Numbered from the stretch's first letter, positions 1 through 6,125 are shown. The stretch: DNA of 6,255 bases from Pseudomonadota bacterium (GCA_023433965.1 JAEYTQ010000168.1:1-6255), one strand, 5' to 3'. The notes: generated by a model from the letters alone, not told the origin. A program made the numbers and translations.

Positions 1-614
1 ACCGGCTTGGAGCCGCGATAGAGCGTGCCGTTGGCGGCGAACTTCATCAGCTCGCGCGCGATCTGGGCTTCGGCCGGGAAGCTCATGGTGGCATAGGGAT
101 GATCCCAGTCGCCGATGACGCCGAGGCGCTTGAACTCCTCGCGCTGCACGCCGAGCCAGTGCGTGGCATAGGCGCGGCACTCCCGGCGGAAATCAATCAT
201 CGCAGCAGAGTCGCGGAAGTCGGGCTTCTGCTTGCCCTTCTTGCGATAATGCTCCTCCTCGACCTTCCACTCGATCGGCAGGCCGTGGCAGTCCCAGCCC
301 GGCACGTAGTTGGAATCGAAGCCGAGCATCTGCTGGCTCTTGGTGACGAGATCCTTGAGGATCTTGTTCAGCGCCGTGCCGATATGGATGTTGCCGTTGG
401 CGTAGGGCGGGCCATCGTGCAGCACGAACTTGGCGCGGCCCTTCGCACTCTGGCGCAGCTTTTCGTAGAGGCCGATCTCGTACCAGCGCTTGAGGATCTC
501 CGGCTCGCGCTGGGGCAGGCCGGCGCGCATCGGGAATTCCGTCTGCGGCAGGAACAGGGTCTTTGAATAATCCTTGGCTTCGGACTTCGGCGATTTTTGC
601 GGCTTTTCGGACAT
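1..614 (-). CDS. ileS: Isoleucyl-tRNA synthetase, N-terminal part (cut by window edge)
   Basis: This cytoplasmic class I aminoacyl-tRNA synthetase charges tRNA-Ile with isoleucine using ATP. The 204 N-terminal residues are present and the rest lies beyond position 1. The core block is unmistakable: [13 protein letters not shown] at residues 67-79, followed by ALNKILKD, then the family motif [12 protein letters not shown] at 104-115, which belongs to the start of the Rossmann catalytic domain. The ATP-binding HIGH signature reads HIGT (H77 to T80), so its last histidine is threonine. The ATG at 614-612 was chosen because it gives a short charged leader (MSEKPQKS) before the conserved region that begins near residue 18; there is no convincing Shine-Dalgarno sequence in front of it. 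It lies 216 bp downstream of ribF on the same strand, so it may be co-transcribed with ribF or have its own promoter in the spacer. The KMSKS loop, editing domain and zinc site are outside the window. Confidence 0.97.
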   Translation of the reverse strand, partial: MSEKPQKSPKSEAKDYSKTLFLPQTEFPMRAGLPQREPEILKRWYEIGLYEKLRQSAKGRAKFVLHDGPPYANGNIHIGTALNKILKDLVTKSQQMLGFDSNYVPGWDCHGLPIEWKVEEEHYRKKGKQKPDFRDSAAMIDFRRECRAYATHWLGVQREEFKRLGVIGDWDHPYATMSFPAEAQIARELMKFAANGTLYRGSKP

Positions 615-693
615 GAGGCTGACTGGCTCGGAAGGGGCGCGGGAACGGATGGCGATGGGCAATCGCGGGTGAAACGACGAAATCCCGGTCTTG

Positions 694-716
694 CGCCGAG
701 CCCTTGGGCTCAGGCG
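694..716. repeat. Hairpin in the ribF-ileS spacer
   Basis: A near-perfect inverted repeat: CGCC plus GAGCCC at 694-703 pairs with GGGCTC at 706-711 and GGCG at 713-716, with a single bulged A at 712 and only TT between the inner arms, so the real loop would be about four bases. It sits in the 216-bp gap between the ribF stop and the ileS start. No T-run follows on either strand, so a standard intrinsic terminator is not supported. It could act as a processing or attenuation structure in the ileS leader, or be a plain palindrome. The function is unknown. Confidence 0.4.
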
Positions 717-783
717 GAAGCCGGGCCGCTAATCCCTATGATGCGCCGCGCAAACATGGGCTCTCCATAGCAGGGGGCCGAGA

Positions 784-806
784 GAAGCGCAAAAGGGAAG
801 CGCAAA
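784..806. repeat. Short tandem direct repeat upstream of ileS
   Basis: The ten bases GAAGCGCAAA occur at 784-793 and again at 797-806, with a 13-base period. The pair lies about 25 bp past the ribF stop, in the leader or promoter region of ileS. A regulator binding site is possible, but the period is not an integral helical turn and nothing else supports that role. Confidence 0.25.
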
Positions 807-830
807 GGTTCGGGTTGGCCCGTGCCGGGC

Positions 831-1802
831 TCAATCGATCACGCCCAGCCGCGGAAATGCGTCCGGGGCGGCGGCCAGGATGGCGCGGGCGCGGGCGGAA
901 TCGTCGTCCATCTGGCGGATCAGGGCCTTGAGATCATCGAATTTCAGCTCCTCGCGGATGAAGCCGATGAAGGCGCAGTCGAGCACCTGCCCGTAAAGGT
1001 CGCCCTTGAAGTCGAACAGGAAGATTTCCAGGAGCGGGGCGCCGTTGTCGAAGGTCGGGCGGCGGCCGAAGCTGGCCACCCCGTCCAGACGCTCGGTCCC
1101 CCGGCCGACCCGCACTGCATAGATGCCGTGCTTCAGTCCGCAATTGGCGTCGAGGCGAATGTTGGCGGTGGGATAGCCGAGGTCGCGGCCGCGTTTCTCG
1201 CCATGGATCACCTCGCCGGTGATGAACCAGGGCGCGCCCAGCATGGTGGTGGCCTCGTCGAGCTGGCCCTCGGCGAGGGCGACCCGGATCGCGCTGGAGG
1301 ACACCGGCCGTTCGTCGATATCGACATGCGGTTGCACGTCGACCTCGATGCCGAGCCGGGGCGCCTCGTTGACGAGAAGGCTTGGCGAACCGACCCGCCC
1401 TTTGCCGAAATGGAAGTCGTAGCCGACGGCGATGCCGCTCACGCCAAGGCGTCCGATCAGGTCATGGTGAATAAAATCTTGCGCGCTGGTTCCGGCCCGC
1501 GCCTTGTCGAAGGTCATCACCACGGCTCCGGCCAGCCCGGTGCCGGCCAGAAGGCGCAGCTTGGCCGGCTCATCCGTGAGGCGGAATTGCGGGGTGTTGG
1601 GGCTGAAAAACCGCCGCGGATGCGGCTCGAAGGTCAAGGCTAGGGCAGGGCGGCCATGCGCCCTGCCCATCTCCAGGGCAGCCGCGATCACGGCGCGGTG
1701 GCCGAGGTGAACGCCGTCGAAATTGCCCATGGCGACCACGGCGCCCCTCGGAATTGCGGAATCCGGCGTGGTGTCGCGGATAACGGTAAAAGGCGGAGCC
1801 AT
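831..1802 (-). CDS. ribF: Bifunctional riboflavin kinase / FAD synthetase
   Basis: RibF phosphorylates riboflavin to FMN and then adenylylates FMN to FAD, using ATP in both steps, in the cytoplasm. The 323-residue protein is of normal family length. The N-terminal nucleotidyltransferase domain shows GNFDGVHLGH at residues 26-35, FEPHP at 58-62, GYDFHFGKGRVG at 127-138 and SSSAIR at 168-173. The C-terminal flavokinase domain shows GEKRGRDLGYPTANI at 201-215, the TAN of which contributes to metal and ATP binding in the family, GVASFGRRPTF at 241-251, and LLEIFLFDF with the likely catalytic base E259. I chose the ATG at 1802-1800 because conserved sequence begins there. The frame stays open to a TTG at 1868 (345 residues), but the extra 22 residues look non-conserved. 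The chosen ATG lacks a Shine-Dalgarno sequence, whereas a nine-codon ORF upstream (1894-1865) has a good one. The gene reads towards ileS and diverges from the CheY-like gene. Confidence 0.96.
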   Translation of the reverse strand: MAPPFTVIRDTTPDSAIPRGAVVAMGNFDGVHLGHRAVIAAALEMGRAHGRPALALTFEPHPRRFFSPNTPQFRLTDEPAKLRLLAGTGLAGAVVMTFDKARAGTSAQDFIHHDLIGRLGVSGIAVGYDFHFGKGRVGSPSLLVNEAPRLGIEVDVQPHVDIDERPVSSSAIRVALAEGQLDEATTMLGAPWFITGEVIHGEKRGRDLGYPTANIRLDANCGLKHGIYAVRVGRGTERLDGVASFGRRPTFDNGAPLLEIFLFDFKGDLYGQVLDCAFIGFIREELKFDDLKALIRQMDDDSARARAILAAAPDAFPRLGVID

Positions 1803-2021
1803 CAGGAGAATTCTCGAACCGGGGCAGGACCGGCCCGGACCGTGGCGCGACCGGCCTTGCGAAGTCAAGCGGGCCGAGCGCAGCCGTTGAACATGATTTC
1901 AATCCTTCGGAGGGGTCCGCAGTTAACGCGCTGTTTAAGGCCTTGATGCTAGTGCTTGAGGCCTGGAACTGCCGGGCACCGGGCTTGGCGGATCCGATCC
2001 TAATAGTCCTGGGTTTGCGTT

Positions 2022-2028
2022 GGGGGAG
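2022..2028 (+). promoter_or_regulatory. Ribosome binding site of the CheY-like gene
   Basis: The purine run GGGGGAG ends five bases before the ATG at 2034 and fixes that start. The 231-bp region between the ribF ATG and this start must hold promoters for both divergent genes, but no sigma-70 pair with acceptable spacing is clear. TAATAG at 2001-2006 could be a -10 box, but TTGGCG at 1985 is only 10 bp from it. Confidence 0.6.
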
Positions 2029-2033
2029 TCGAG

Positions 2034-2429
2034 ATGGCGGTTGATTTGTCGATGCCGGTTCTGGTGGTGGATGACTACAGCACCATGATCCGTATCATCC
2101 GGAATCTGCTGAAGCAGCTTGGCTTCGAGAATATCGATGATGCCAGCGACGGTTCGGCAGCGCTGAACAAGATGCGCGGCAAGAAGTACGGGCTCGTGAT
2201 TTCCGACTGGAACATGGAGCCGATGACGGGTTACGACCTGCTGCGCGAAGTGCGCGCGGATCCGAACCTCGCAACCACGCCTTTCATCATGATCACGGCG
2301 GAATCCAAAACCGAGAACGTGATCGCGGCCAAGAAGGCTGGCGTGAACAATTACATCGTCAAGCCGTTCAATGCGGCGACGCTGAAGACCAAGATCGAAG
2401 CGGTCTTCCCGGACATGGCGAGCGCGTAA
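2034..2429 (+). CDS. Stand-alone CheY-like response regulator receiver
   Basis: This 131-residue protein consists of one receiver domain and no output domain, so it should act in the cytoplasm by phosphorylation-dependent binding to a partner, as CheY does with the flagellar switch. All receiver landmarks are present: acidic pair D13-D14, phospho-acceptor D58 in VISDWNM, switch threonine T88 in MITAES, switch aromatic Y107, and K110 in the KPF motif. The first helix (VDDYSTMIRIIRNLLKQLGF) closely resembles chemotaxis CheY. The segment after the phosphorylation site reads NMEPMTG, not the usual NMPxMDG. No cheA, cheW or methyltransferase neighbour lies in the window, so the cognate kinase is unknown and I give no cheY symbol. 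The C-terminus has no arginine-rich stretch like that of the c-di-GMP-binding Cle proteins of Caulobacter. The start is set by a strong ribosome binding site. It converges on the HAD gene across a palindromic repeat. Confidence 0.93.
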   Translation: MAVDLSMPVLVVDDYSTMIRIIRNLLKQLGFENIDDASDGSAALNKMRGKKYGLVISDWNMEPMTGYDLLREVRADPNLATTPFIMITAESKTENVIAAKKAGVNNYIVKPFNAATLKTKIEAVFPDMASA

Positions 2430-2439
2430 AGGTCGCTTG

Positions 2440-2562
2440 GTGTCCCGGACAGGGCGCGGCACGTCAGCGACGCGACGCCGAGCCGGGACCCAGTCCGTCC
2501 ACGACATCGTTTGCGGCTTCTGGGCCCCGGCTCTGCAGCTCTTCGAGCTGCGTCCGGGGCAC
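2440..2562. repeat. Nested palindromic intergenic repeat element, about 123 bp
   Basis: Two half-elements face each other. The left half runs from GTGTCCCGGAC (2440-2450) to GAGCCGGGACCCAG (2480-2493). The right half runs from CTGGGCCCCGGCTC (2520-2533) to GTCCGGGGCAC (2552-2562). The outer ends are inverted copies at 10 of 11 bases and the inner ends at 13 of 14. Each half is also a hairpin by itself: on the left GTCCCGG (2442-2448) pairs with CCGGGAC (2483-2489); on the right GCCCCGG (2524-2530) pairs with CCGGGGC (2554-2560), and inside it GCAGCTC (2535-2541) pairs with GAGCTGC (2545-2551) around a TTC loop. The element begins 10 bp after the CheY-like stop and ends 7 bp before the HAD stop. 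Its motifs resemble dispersed palindromic repeats I recall from Bradyrhizobium intergenic regions. It may also stop or stabilise the two convergent transcripts, although neither strand has a T-run. Confidence 0.75.
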
Positions 2563-2569
2563 GATATTT

Positions 2570-3424
2570 CTACCACTTCAATTCGCGCATCAAGGCCTTC
2601 GGCGGGTGGCCGAACAATTCCATCACCGAATTCGGGTCGAGCTGATCGAGGCCTTCGAACTCCTCGGCATGAATCCCGCGGGTGACGAACAGGCAGTCGA
2701 TGCCGAATTCGCGCGCGCCGGTTAAGTCGGTGCGGACGGAATCGCCGATTGCCAGCACCTTCTTGCGGTCGATCTGGTAACCTTGGCGTTCTCCGGCGAG
2801 CGCCATGGCGCGCTGGTAGATCGGCCGGTGCGGCTTGCCGTAGAAGATCACCTCGCCGCCAAGTTCGCGGTAGAGCTCCGCGATCGCGCCGGCGCAATAG
2901 ATCAGCCGGTCGCCGCGCTCCACCACGATGTCTGGATTGGCGCAGACCAGCGTCAGCTTGCGCTCGCGTGCCTTGAGCATCATGCCGCGATAGTCTTCGG
3001 CCGTCTCTGTCTCGTCGTCGTAGAGGCCCGTGCAGACGATGTAATCGGCCTCCTCCAGCGGCGCGGTCACCGCATCGAGGCCGCGGTAGATCGAGTTGTC
3101 GCGCTCGGGGCCGAGCCAGAACATCTTGCGGCCGGGATGCTCGGCGACATAGAGCCGGGTCAGGTCGCCGGAAGATACGATGGCGTCATAGGTTTCATCG
3201 GGAACGCCGAGCTTGCGCAATTGCCGCTGCACGGAGTCGGCCGGGCGCGGCGCGTTGGTGATCAGGATCACCGTACCGCCGCGGCTGCGATAGGTGTGCA
3301 GCGCCTCGCAGGCTTCGGGGAAGGATTCCAGCCCATTGTGGACCACGCCCCAGATGTCGCTGAGCACCACGTCCACGCCGCCCACGAGCTCGCGCAGGCC
3401 TTCGGCGAAATGCAGCGCGGTCAT
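2570..3424 (-). CDS. HAD superfamily class IIA hydrolase (TIGR01459-type)
   Basis: The 284-residue protein belongs to the NagD-like class IIA branch of the haloacid dehalogenase superfamily, probably a phosphatase of unknown substrate in the cytoplasm. Visible motifs are motif I LSDIWGVVHNG with nucleophile D23, motif II LITNAPR with T56-N57, a C2-type cap between roughly residues 85 and 190, motif III lysine K197 in GKPH, and motif IV IGDSVRTDLTGA with D228 and D233. The usual second aspartate of motif I (DxD), the acid/base in HAD phosphatases, is tryptophan W25 here. My recollection is that the alphaproteobacterial TIGR01459 group commonly carries DxWGV. The start ATG at 3424-3422 lies 15 bp after the stop of the EAL gene, which suggests one transcript. 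The stop TAG is followed within 7 bp by the palindromic repeat. I am confident of the family but not of the substrate or catalytic competence. Confidence 0.92.
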   Translation of the reverse strand: MTALHFAEGLRELVGGVDVVLSDIWGVVHNGLESFPEACEALHTYRSRGGTVILITNAPRPADSVQRQLRKLGVPDETYDAIVSSGDLTRLYVAEHPGRKMFWLGPERDNSIYRGLDAVTAPLEEADYIVCTGLYDDETETAEDYRGMMLKARERKLTLVCANPDIVVERGDRLIYCAGAIAELYRELGGEVIFYGKPHRPIYQRAMALAGERQGYQIDRKKVLAIGDSVRTDLTGAREFGIDCLFVTRGIHAEEFEGLDQLDPNSVMELFGHPPKALMRELKW

Positions 3425-3439
3425 GACGTGCGCGGCCGG

Positions 3440-4915
3440 TCAGATCCGGCGCGCGAGCGCCGCGTTCCCGGTGATACGCTGTGGCTGAGGCGCAGAAGAC
3501 GTCGCGCCTGGGCTTTGTGTCGCGGAGCCATGAGGTCCCTGAATCTCTTTCGCCTGGTTCGGCGGGGCCCCGGCGGTAGCAGATGCCCCCTCGGGCCGCA
3601 ATGGCCGGGGCGGTGCGAACAGGAACCCCTGTCCGAACCGCACGTCGTAATCGAGCAGGTCGACCACCGCGCGCTCGCCTTCGATGCGTTCGGCGATCAG
3701 GTCGATGCCGAAGCGGCCGAGCAGGTCGGAGAGGTCGGATGGGTGGATGTCCGAGGCAGAAGCCTGCTTGGGATCGAGCAGCAAACTGGCCGGCACCTTG
3801 ATGAAGCGTACGCCGCGGTCGGCGAGCTCGCGCGGCTCGATGCGCAGGTCGGTGACATGGTCGATCGAGAAGCGGAAGCCGCGCTGGGCCAGTGCGGCGA
3901 GATTTTCCGTCTCGGCCGGTCCGAGATTGCGGAAGGTCGACTGCTTGAACTCCAGCACCAGCGAAGGCGCCAGCGCGCGGTTGGCCTCAAGGAAGTCGAG
4001 GCATTGCGCGAAGGTGGTGGAATTGCCGAGCGTCGAGGCCGCGACATTGCAGAACACGCCGACGTCCTTGTTGCGCACCATCAGGCGCCGCAGCACCTGC
4101 ACGCAGCGCAGCATCACCATGTTGTCGATGCGTCCGATCAGCCCGGAGGCTTCCGCGATGCTGATGAACTCCTCGGCGGCAACCAACTGGTCGCGCTCGT
4201 CGCGCAGGCGCGTCACCGCCTCGTAGAACCGTACCTTGCGCTGCGGCAGCGTCACCACCGGCTGCAGGAAGATGTCGACACGGCTCTCGTCGATTGCATT
4301 GCGCAGCGCCGCCAGCAGTTGGGTCTGGTTGCGCCCGTTGGCCGTCTGAACCGGGCTGGCGGTTTGGGCCTGAGCGGGCGGCGCCGGCCGTTGGGGAGGC
4401 GCGGGAAGCGCAGGAGGGGCGACCGGCTTTTCCTCGAGCGGGGCAGCCAGGTCGATCGACGTCTCCGGCTCCGGCTTCATGACCGGTGCGGGAACGGGCG
4501 CCGGCATGTGGCCGGCCAGCAGATCCTCATGGGCGGACACGGTGGTGGCGAGCTGCCTGACCAATCCCCCGAGTTCGTTGATCTCGCCGATGACCGACTG
4601 GATGCGGTCGGAATTGGCCGAATTGGACGAGGCGATGCGTCCCTCGATCGCAGCCAACCGGCGGCCGAACTCGGCCACCTGGCGGGCGAGGTCGGCGGTG
4701 CCGCGCGAGAGGTCGGTGATCTGGCCGCCGACATCGCTGCGGTCGCGCAGCCGCATCGAGACCGCGTTGTAGAGGATCAGGAAGGTCAGCGCGGTCAGCG
4801 CCACGATCGCCGATTCCGTTCCGCTGATGCCAGCGACCGAATAGAGCGCGAGCCCGAGCGAGGCCGCGACCAGGACCATGCAGATGGCGATGAAGATCGT
4901 CGAAATGCGAATCAT
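3440..4915 (-). CDS. Membrane-anchored degenerate EAL-domain protein, TipF-like architecture
   Basis: A 491-residue protein. Two hydrophobic segments (about 4-30 and 35-54) anchor it in the inner membrane. Residues about 60-135 form a likely coiled coil, about 137-190 a Pro/Ala-rich linker, about 197-436 an EAL domain, and 437-491 a low-complexity Pro/Ala/Ser tail. EAL landmarks by eye: the EAL motif is E232-A-V; N290 is kept in CNVAAS; the usual ELTE is E322-F-K-Q, losing the second glutamate; the DDFG of loop 6 is D352-H-V-T, losing the second aspartate and the glycine; K373, E409 (in AERIE) and Q429 (in GQGFLF) remain. Most ligand-contacting residues survive while the metal and loop-6 residues do not, so c-di-GMP binding without hydrolysis is plausible. 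There is no GGDEF domain. This layout matches TipF, a c-di-GMP effector needed for flagellum assembly in Caulobacter; orthology is inferred, so no symbol is given. No good ribosome binding site precedes the ATG at 4915-4913. It is probably co-transcribed with the HAD gene. Confidence 0.88.
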   Translation of the reverse strand: MIRISTIFIAICMVLVAASLGLALYSVAGISGTESAIVALTALTFLILYNAVSMRLRDRSDVGGQITDLSRGTADLARQVAEFGRRLAAIEGRIASSNSANSDRIQSVIGEINELGGLVRQLATTVSAHEDLLAGHMPAPVPAPVMKPEPETSIDLAAPLEEKPVAPPALPAPPQRPAPPAQAQTASPVQTANGRNQTQLLAALRNAIDESRVDIFLQPVVTLPQRKVRFYEAVTRLRDERDQLVAAEEFISIAEASGLIGRIDNMVMLRCVQVLRRLMVRNKDVGVFCNVAASTLGNSTTFAQCLDFLEANRALAPSLVLEFKQSTFRNLGPAETENLAALAQRGFRFSIDHVTDLRIEPRELADRGVRFIKVPASLLLDPKQASASDIHPSDLSDLLGRFGIDLIAERIEGERAVVDLLDYDVRFGQGFLFAPPRPLRPEGASATAGAPPNQAKEIQGPHGSATQSPGATSSAPQPQRITGNAALARRI

Positions 4916-5237
4916 GCCGCGCGTTATGCCTCAAGAGCCGACTGCCTCACCCGGGAAAACACGGGTCACGCGCAAAATCCGTCACGCCTCATGCTCCCCA
5001 AGCATGCTCGACCCTAGCATCATTGTTGATTCGAGGGGATAGTGGCTGTCGCTCGGCCCGCGCCCGATACGCCGGCGAATGCTTCGAGGTGGCGGTTGAG
5101 GTCAGGGCCGGCTTGGCCGGCATCTCCGCGTCCCGCGCGGAAATCAAGACGCTCTCAGCGTAAAATAACGCCGCTCTCAAGGTCAGCGGGCCGCATGCAC
5201 ATTATCGTTCCGGCGTTTTCAACCGCAGGAGATTGCC
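4916..5237. other. 322-bp divergent spacer without a gene
   Basis: This gap separates the divergently transcribed EAL and methyltransferase genes and should hold both promoters, though no convincing -35/-10 pair stands out. Short inverted repeats are visible: CATGCT/AGCATG around a five-base loop (4990-5006), and TCCGCG/CGCGGA around a five-base loop (5125-5141). GGCCGGC also occurs twice close together between 5106 and 5121. These are weak signals in GC-rich DNA. A 63-codon open frame on the minus strand (4989-5180) starts only with TTG, has no ribosome binding site and resembles nothing I know. I see no RNA gene. Confidence 0.6.
5227..5231 (+). promoter_or_regulatory. Ribosome binding site of the methyltransferase gene
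   Basis: AGGAG stands six bases before the ATG at 5238, an ideal spacing, and decides that start. Confidence 0.8.
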
Positions 5238-6077
5238 ATGTCGACATCCGCCGCCCTCAAGCCAGCCCCCGCCCAACCCGACCTTGCCGCCGTCAAGCAG
5301 CGCCAGCACGGCGCCTGGTCGTCCGGCGACTATGCCGTGGTCGGCACCACCTTGCAGATCGTCGGGGAGCAGCTCTGTGAGGCCATCGACCTGCGCGCCG
5401 GCAGCAAGGTGCTCGAGGGCGCCGCCGGCAACGGCAATGCGACGCTGGCGGCGGCGCGGCGATGGTGCGACGTCACCTCCACCGACTACGTGCCGGCGCT
5501 GCTCGAGCGCGGGCGCGAGCGCGCGGCGGCCGAACGTCTCGCGGTCGACTTCCGCGAGGCGGATGCCGAGGCGCTGCCGTTTGCAGACGCCAGCTACGAC
5601 GCCGTGCTTTCGACCTTCGGCGTGATGTTCACGCCGGACCAGGACCAGGCGGCCTCCGAGCTCGCGCGGGTCTGCAAGTCGGGCGGCAAGATCGGCCTCG
5701 CCAGCTGGACGCCGCAGGGCTTCATCGGCCAGCTGTTCAAGACCATCGGCAAGCATTTGCCCCCGCCGGCGGGGGTGAAATCACCGGCGCTGTGGGGCAC
5801 TCCGGCACGGCTGAAAGAGATGTTCGGCGGCGTCGCCGCGGACATCGCGGCCGAGCCGCGCATGTTCGTGTTCCGCTATCGCTCGCCGGGCCACTGGCTC
5901 GAAATCTTCAAGACCTTCTACGGACCCACGCTGAAGGCGTTTGCCGCGCTCGACGAGAGCGGCCAGGCCGCGCTGCGGCGCGATCTCCTGGCGCTGCTCG
6001 GGGAATTCAACCATGCCGACGACGGCACGATCGTGGTGCACAGCGAATATCTGGAAGCCGTGATCACCAAGCGCTGA
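5238..6077 (+). CDS. Class I SAM-dependent methyltransferase (Methyltransf_11-like)
   Basis: The 279-residue protein has the Rossmann-type methyltransferase fold and should transfer a methyl group from S-adenosylmethionine in the cytoplasm; the acceptor is unknown. Motif I is KVLEGAAGNGN at residues 57-67, with E60 where many relatives have aspartate and AAGNGN replacing GCGTG. Motif II carries the ribose-binding acidic residue D83 in TSTDYVP. Motif III is DAEALPF at 109-115, the likely adenine contact. Motif IV is YDAVLSTFGVMF at 120-131. An acceptor-side region follows, with ASWTPQGF and a C-terminal helical part. The general pattern is UbiE/COQ5-like, but nothing ties it to quinone synthesis. 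The N-terminal 20 or so residues are Ala/Pro-rich, with no signal peptide. It is a single-gene unit: divergent from the EAL gene upstream, convergent with the YihY-like gene downstream, with a hairpin 14 bp past its stop. Confidence 0.93.
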   Translation: MSTSAALKPAPAQPDLAAVKQRQHGAWSSGDYAVVGTTLQIVGEQLCEAIDLRAGSKVLEGAAGNGNATLAAARRWCDVTSTDYVPALLERGRERAAAERLAVDFREADAEALPFADASYDAVLSTFGVMFTPDQDQAASELARVCKSGGKIGLASWTPQGFIGQLFKTIGKHLPPPAGVKSPALWGTPARLKEMFGGVAADIAAEPRMFVFRYRSPGHWLEIFKTFYGPTLKAFAALDESGQAALRRDLLALLGEFNHADDGTIVVHSEYLEAVITKR

Positions 6078-6090
6078 CGGCGCCGGAGCT

Positions 6091-6119
6091 GCGGTCAGGC
6101 CGGCCTCCTGCCTGACCGC
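6091..6119. terminator. Candidate bidirectional terminator hairpin
   Basis: GCGGTCAGGC (6091-6100) is a perfect inverted copy of GCCTGACCGC (6110-6119), with a nine-base loop. It occupies most of the 48-bp gap between the convergent methyltransferase and YihY-like genes, the expected place for a shared terminator. No T-tract follows on either strand, so it is not a textbook intrinsic terminator; it may instead protect transcript 3' ends. Confidence 0.6.
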
Positions 6120-6125
6120 CACCGA

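Noticed and set aside
99..566. A 155-codon plus-strand frame opposite ileS
   Set aside because: It is antisense to the strongly conserved IleRS core and shows no motif of its own.
822..1643. A 273-codon plus-strand frame over ribF
   Set aside because: It mirrors the ribF reading frame and has no recognisable motif; ribF explains the region.
1985..2006. Possible sigma-70 promoter for the CheY-like gene (TTGGCG and TAATAG)
   Set aside because: The boxes are only 10 bp apart, far from the usual 16-18 bp, so the pair is not credible.
2026..2030. GAGTC, a CcrM-type GANTC methylation site next to the ribosome binding site
   Set aside because: Other GANTC sites are scattered through the window, and one copy at this position is expected by chance often enough.
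2524..2560. Intrinsic terminator for the CheY-like gene
   Set aside because: The stem is strong but no T-run follows, and it forms half of a larger repeat element, so it is described as part of that repeat.
1935..2897. A 320-codon minus-strand frame over the CheY-like gene and the HAD 3' end
   Set aside because: It crosses the palindromic repeat and is antisense to a perfect receiver domain; the product is low-complexity and Arg-rich.
2783..5017. A 744-codon open frame on the plus strand spanning the HAD and EAL genes
   Set aside because: It is antisense to two clear genes, its product is rich in Arg/His/Ala/Gly with no domain I recognise, and long antisense frames are expected in GC-rich genomes with third-position GC bias.
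5202..5756. A 184-codon minus-strand frame opposite the methyltransferase
   Set aside because: Antisense shadow; the plus-strand frame has the ribosome binding site and the methyltransferase motifs.
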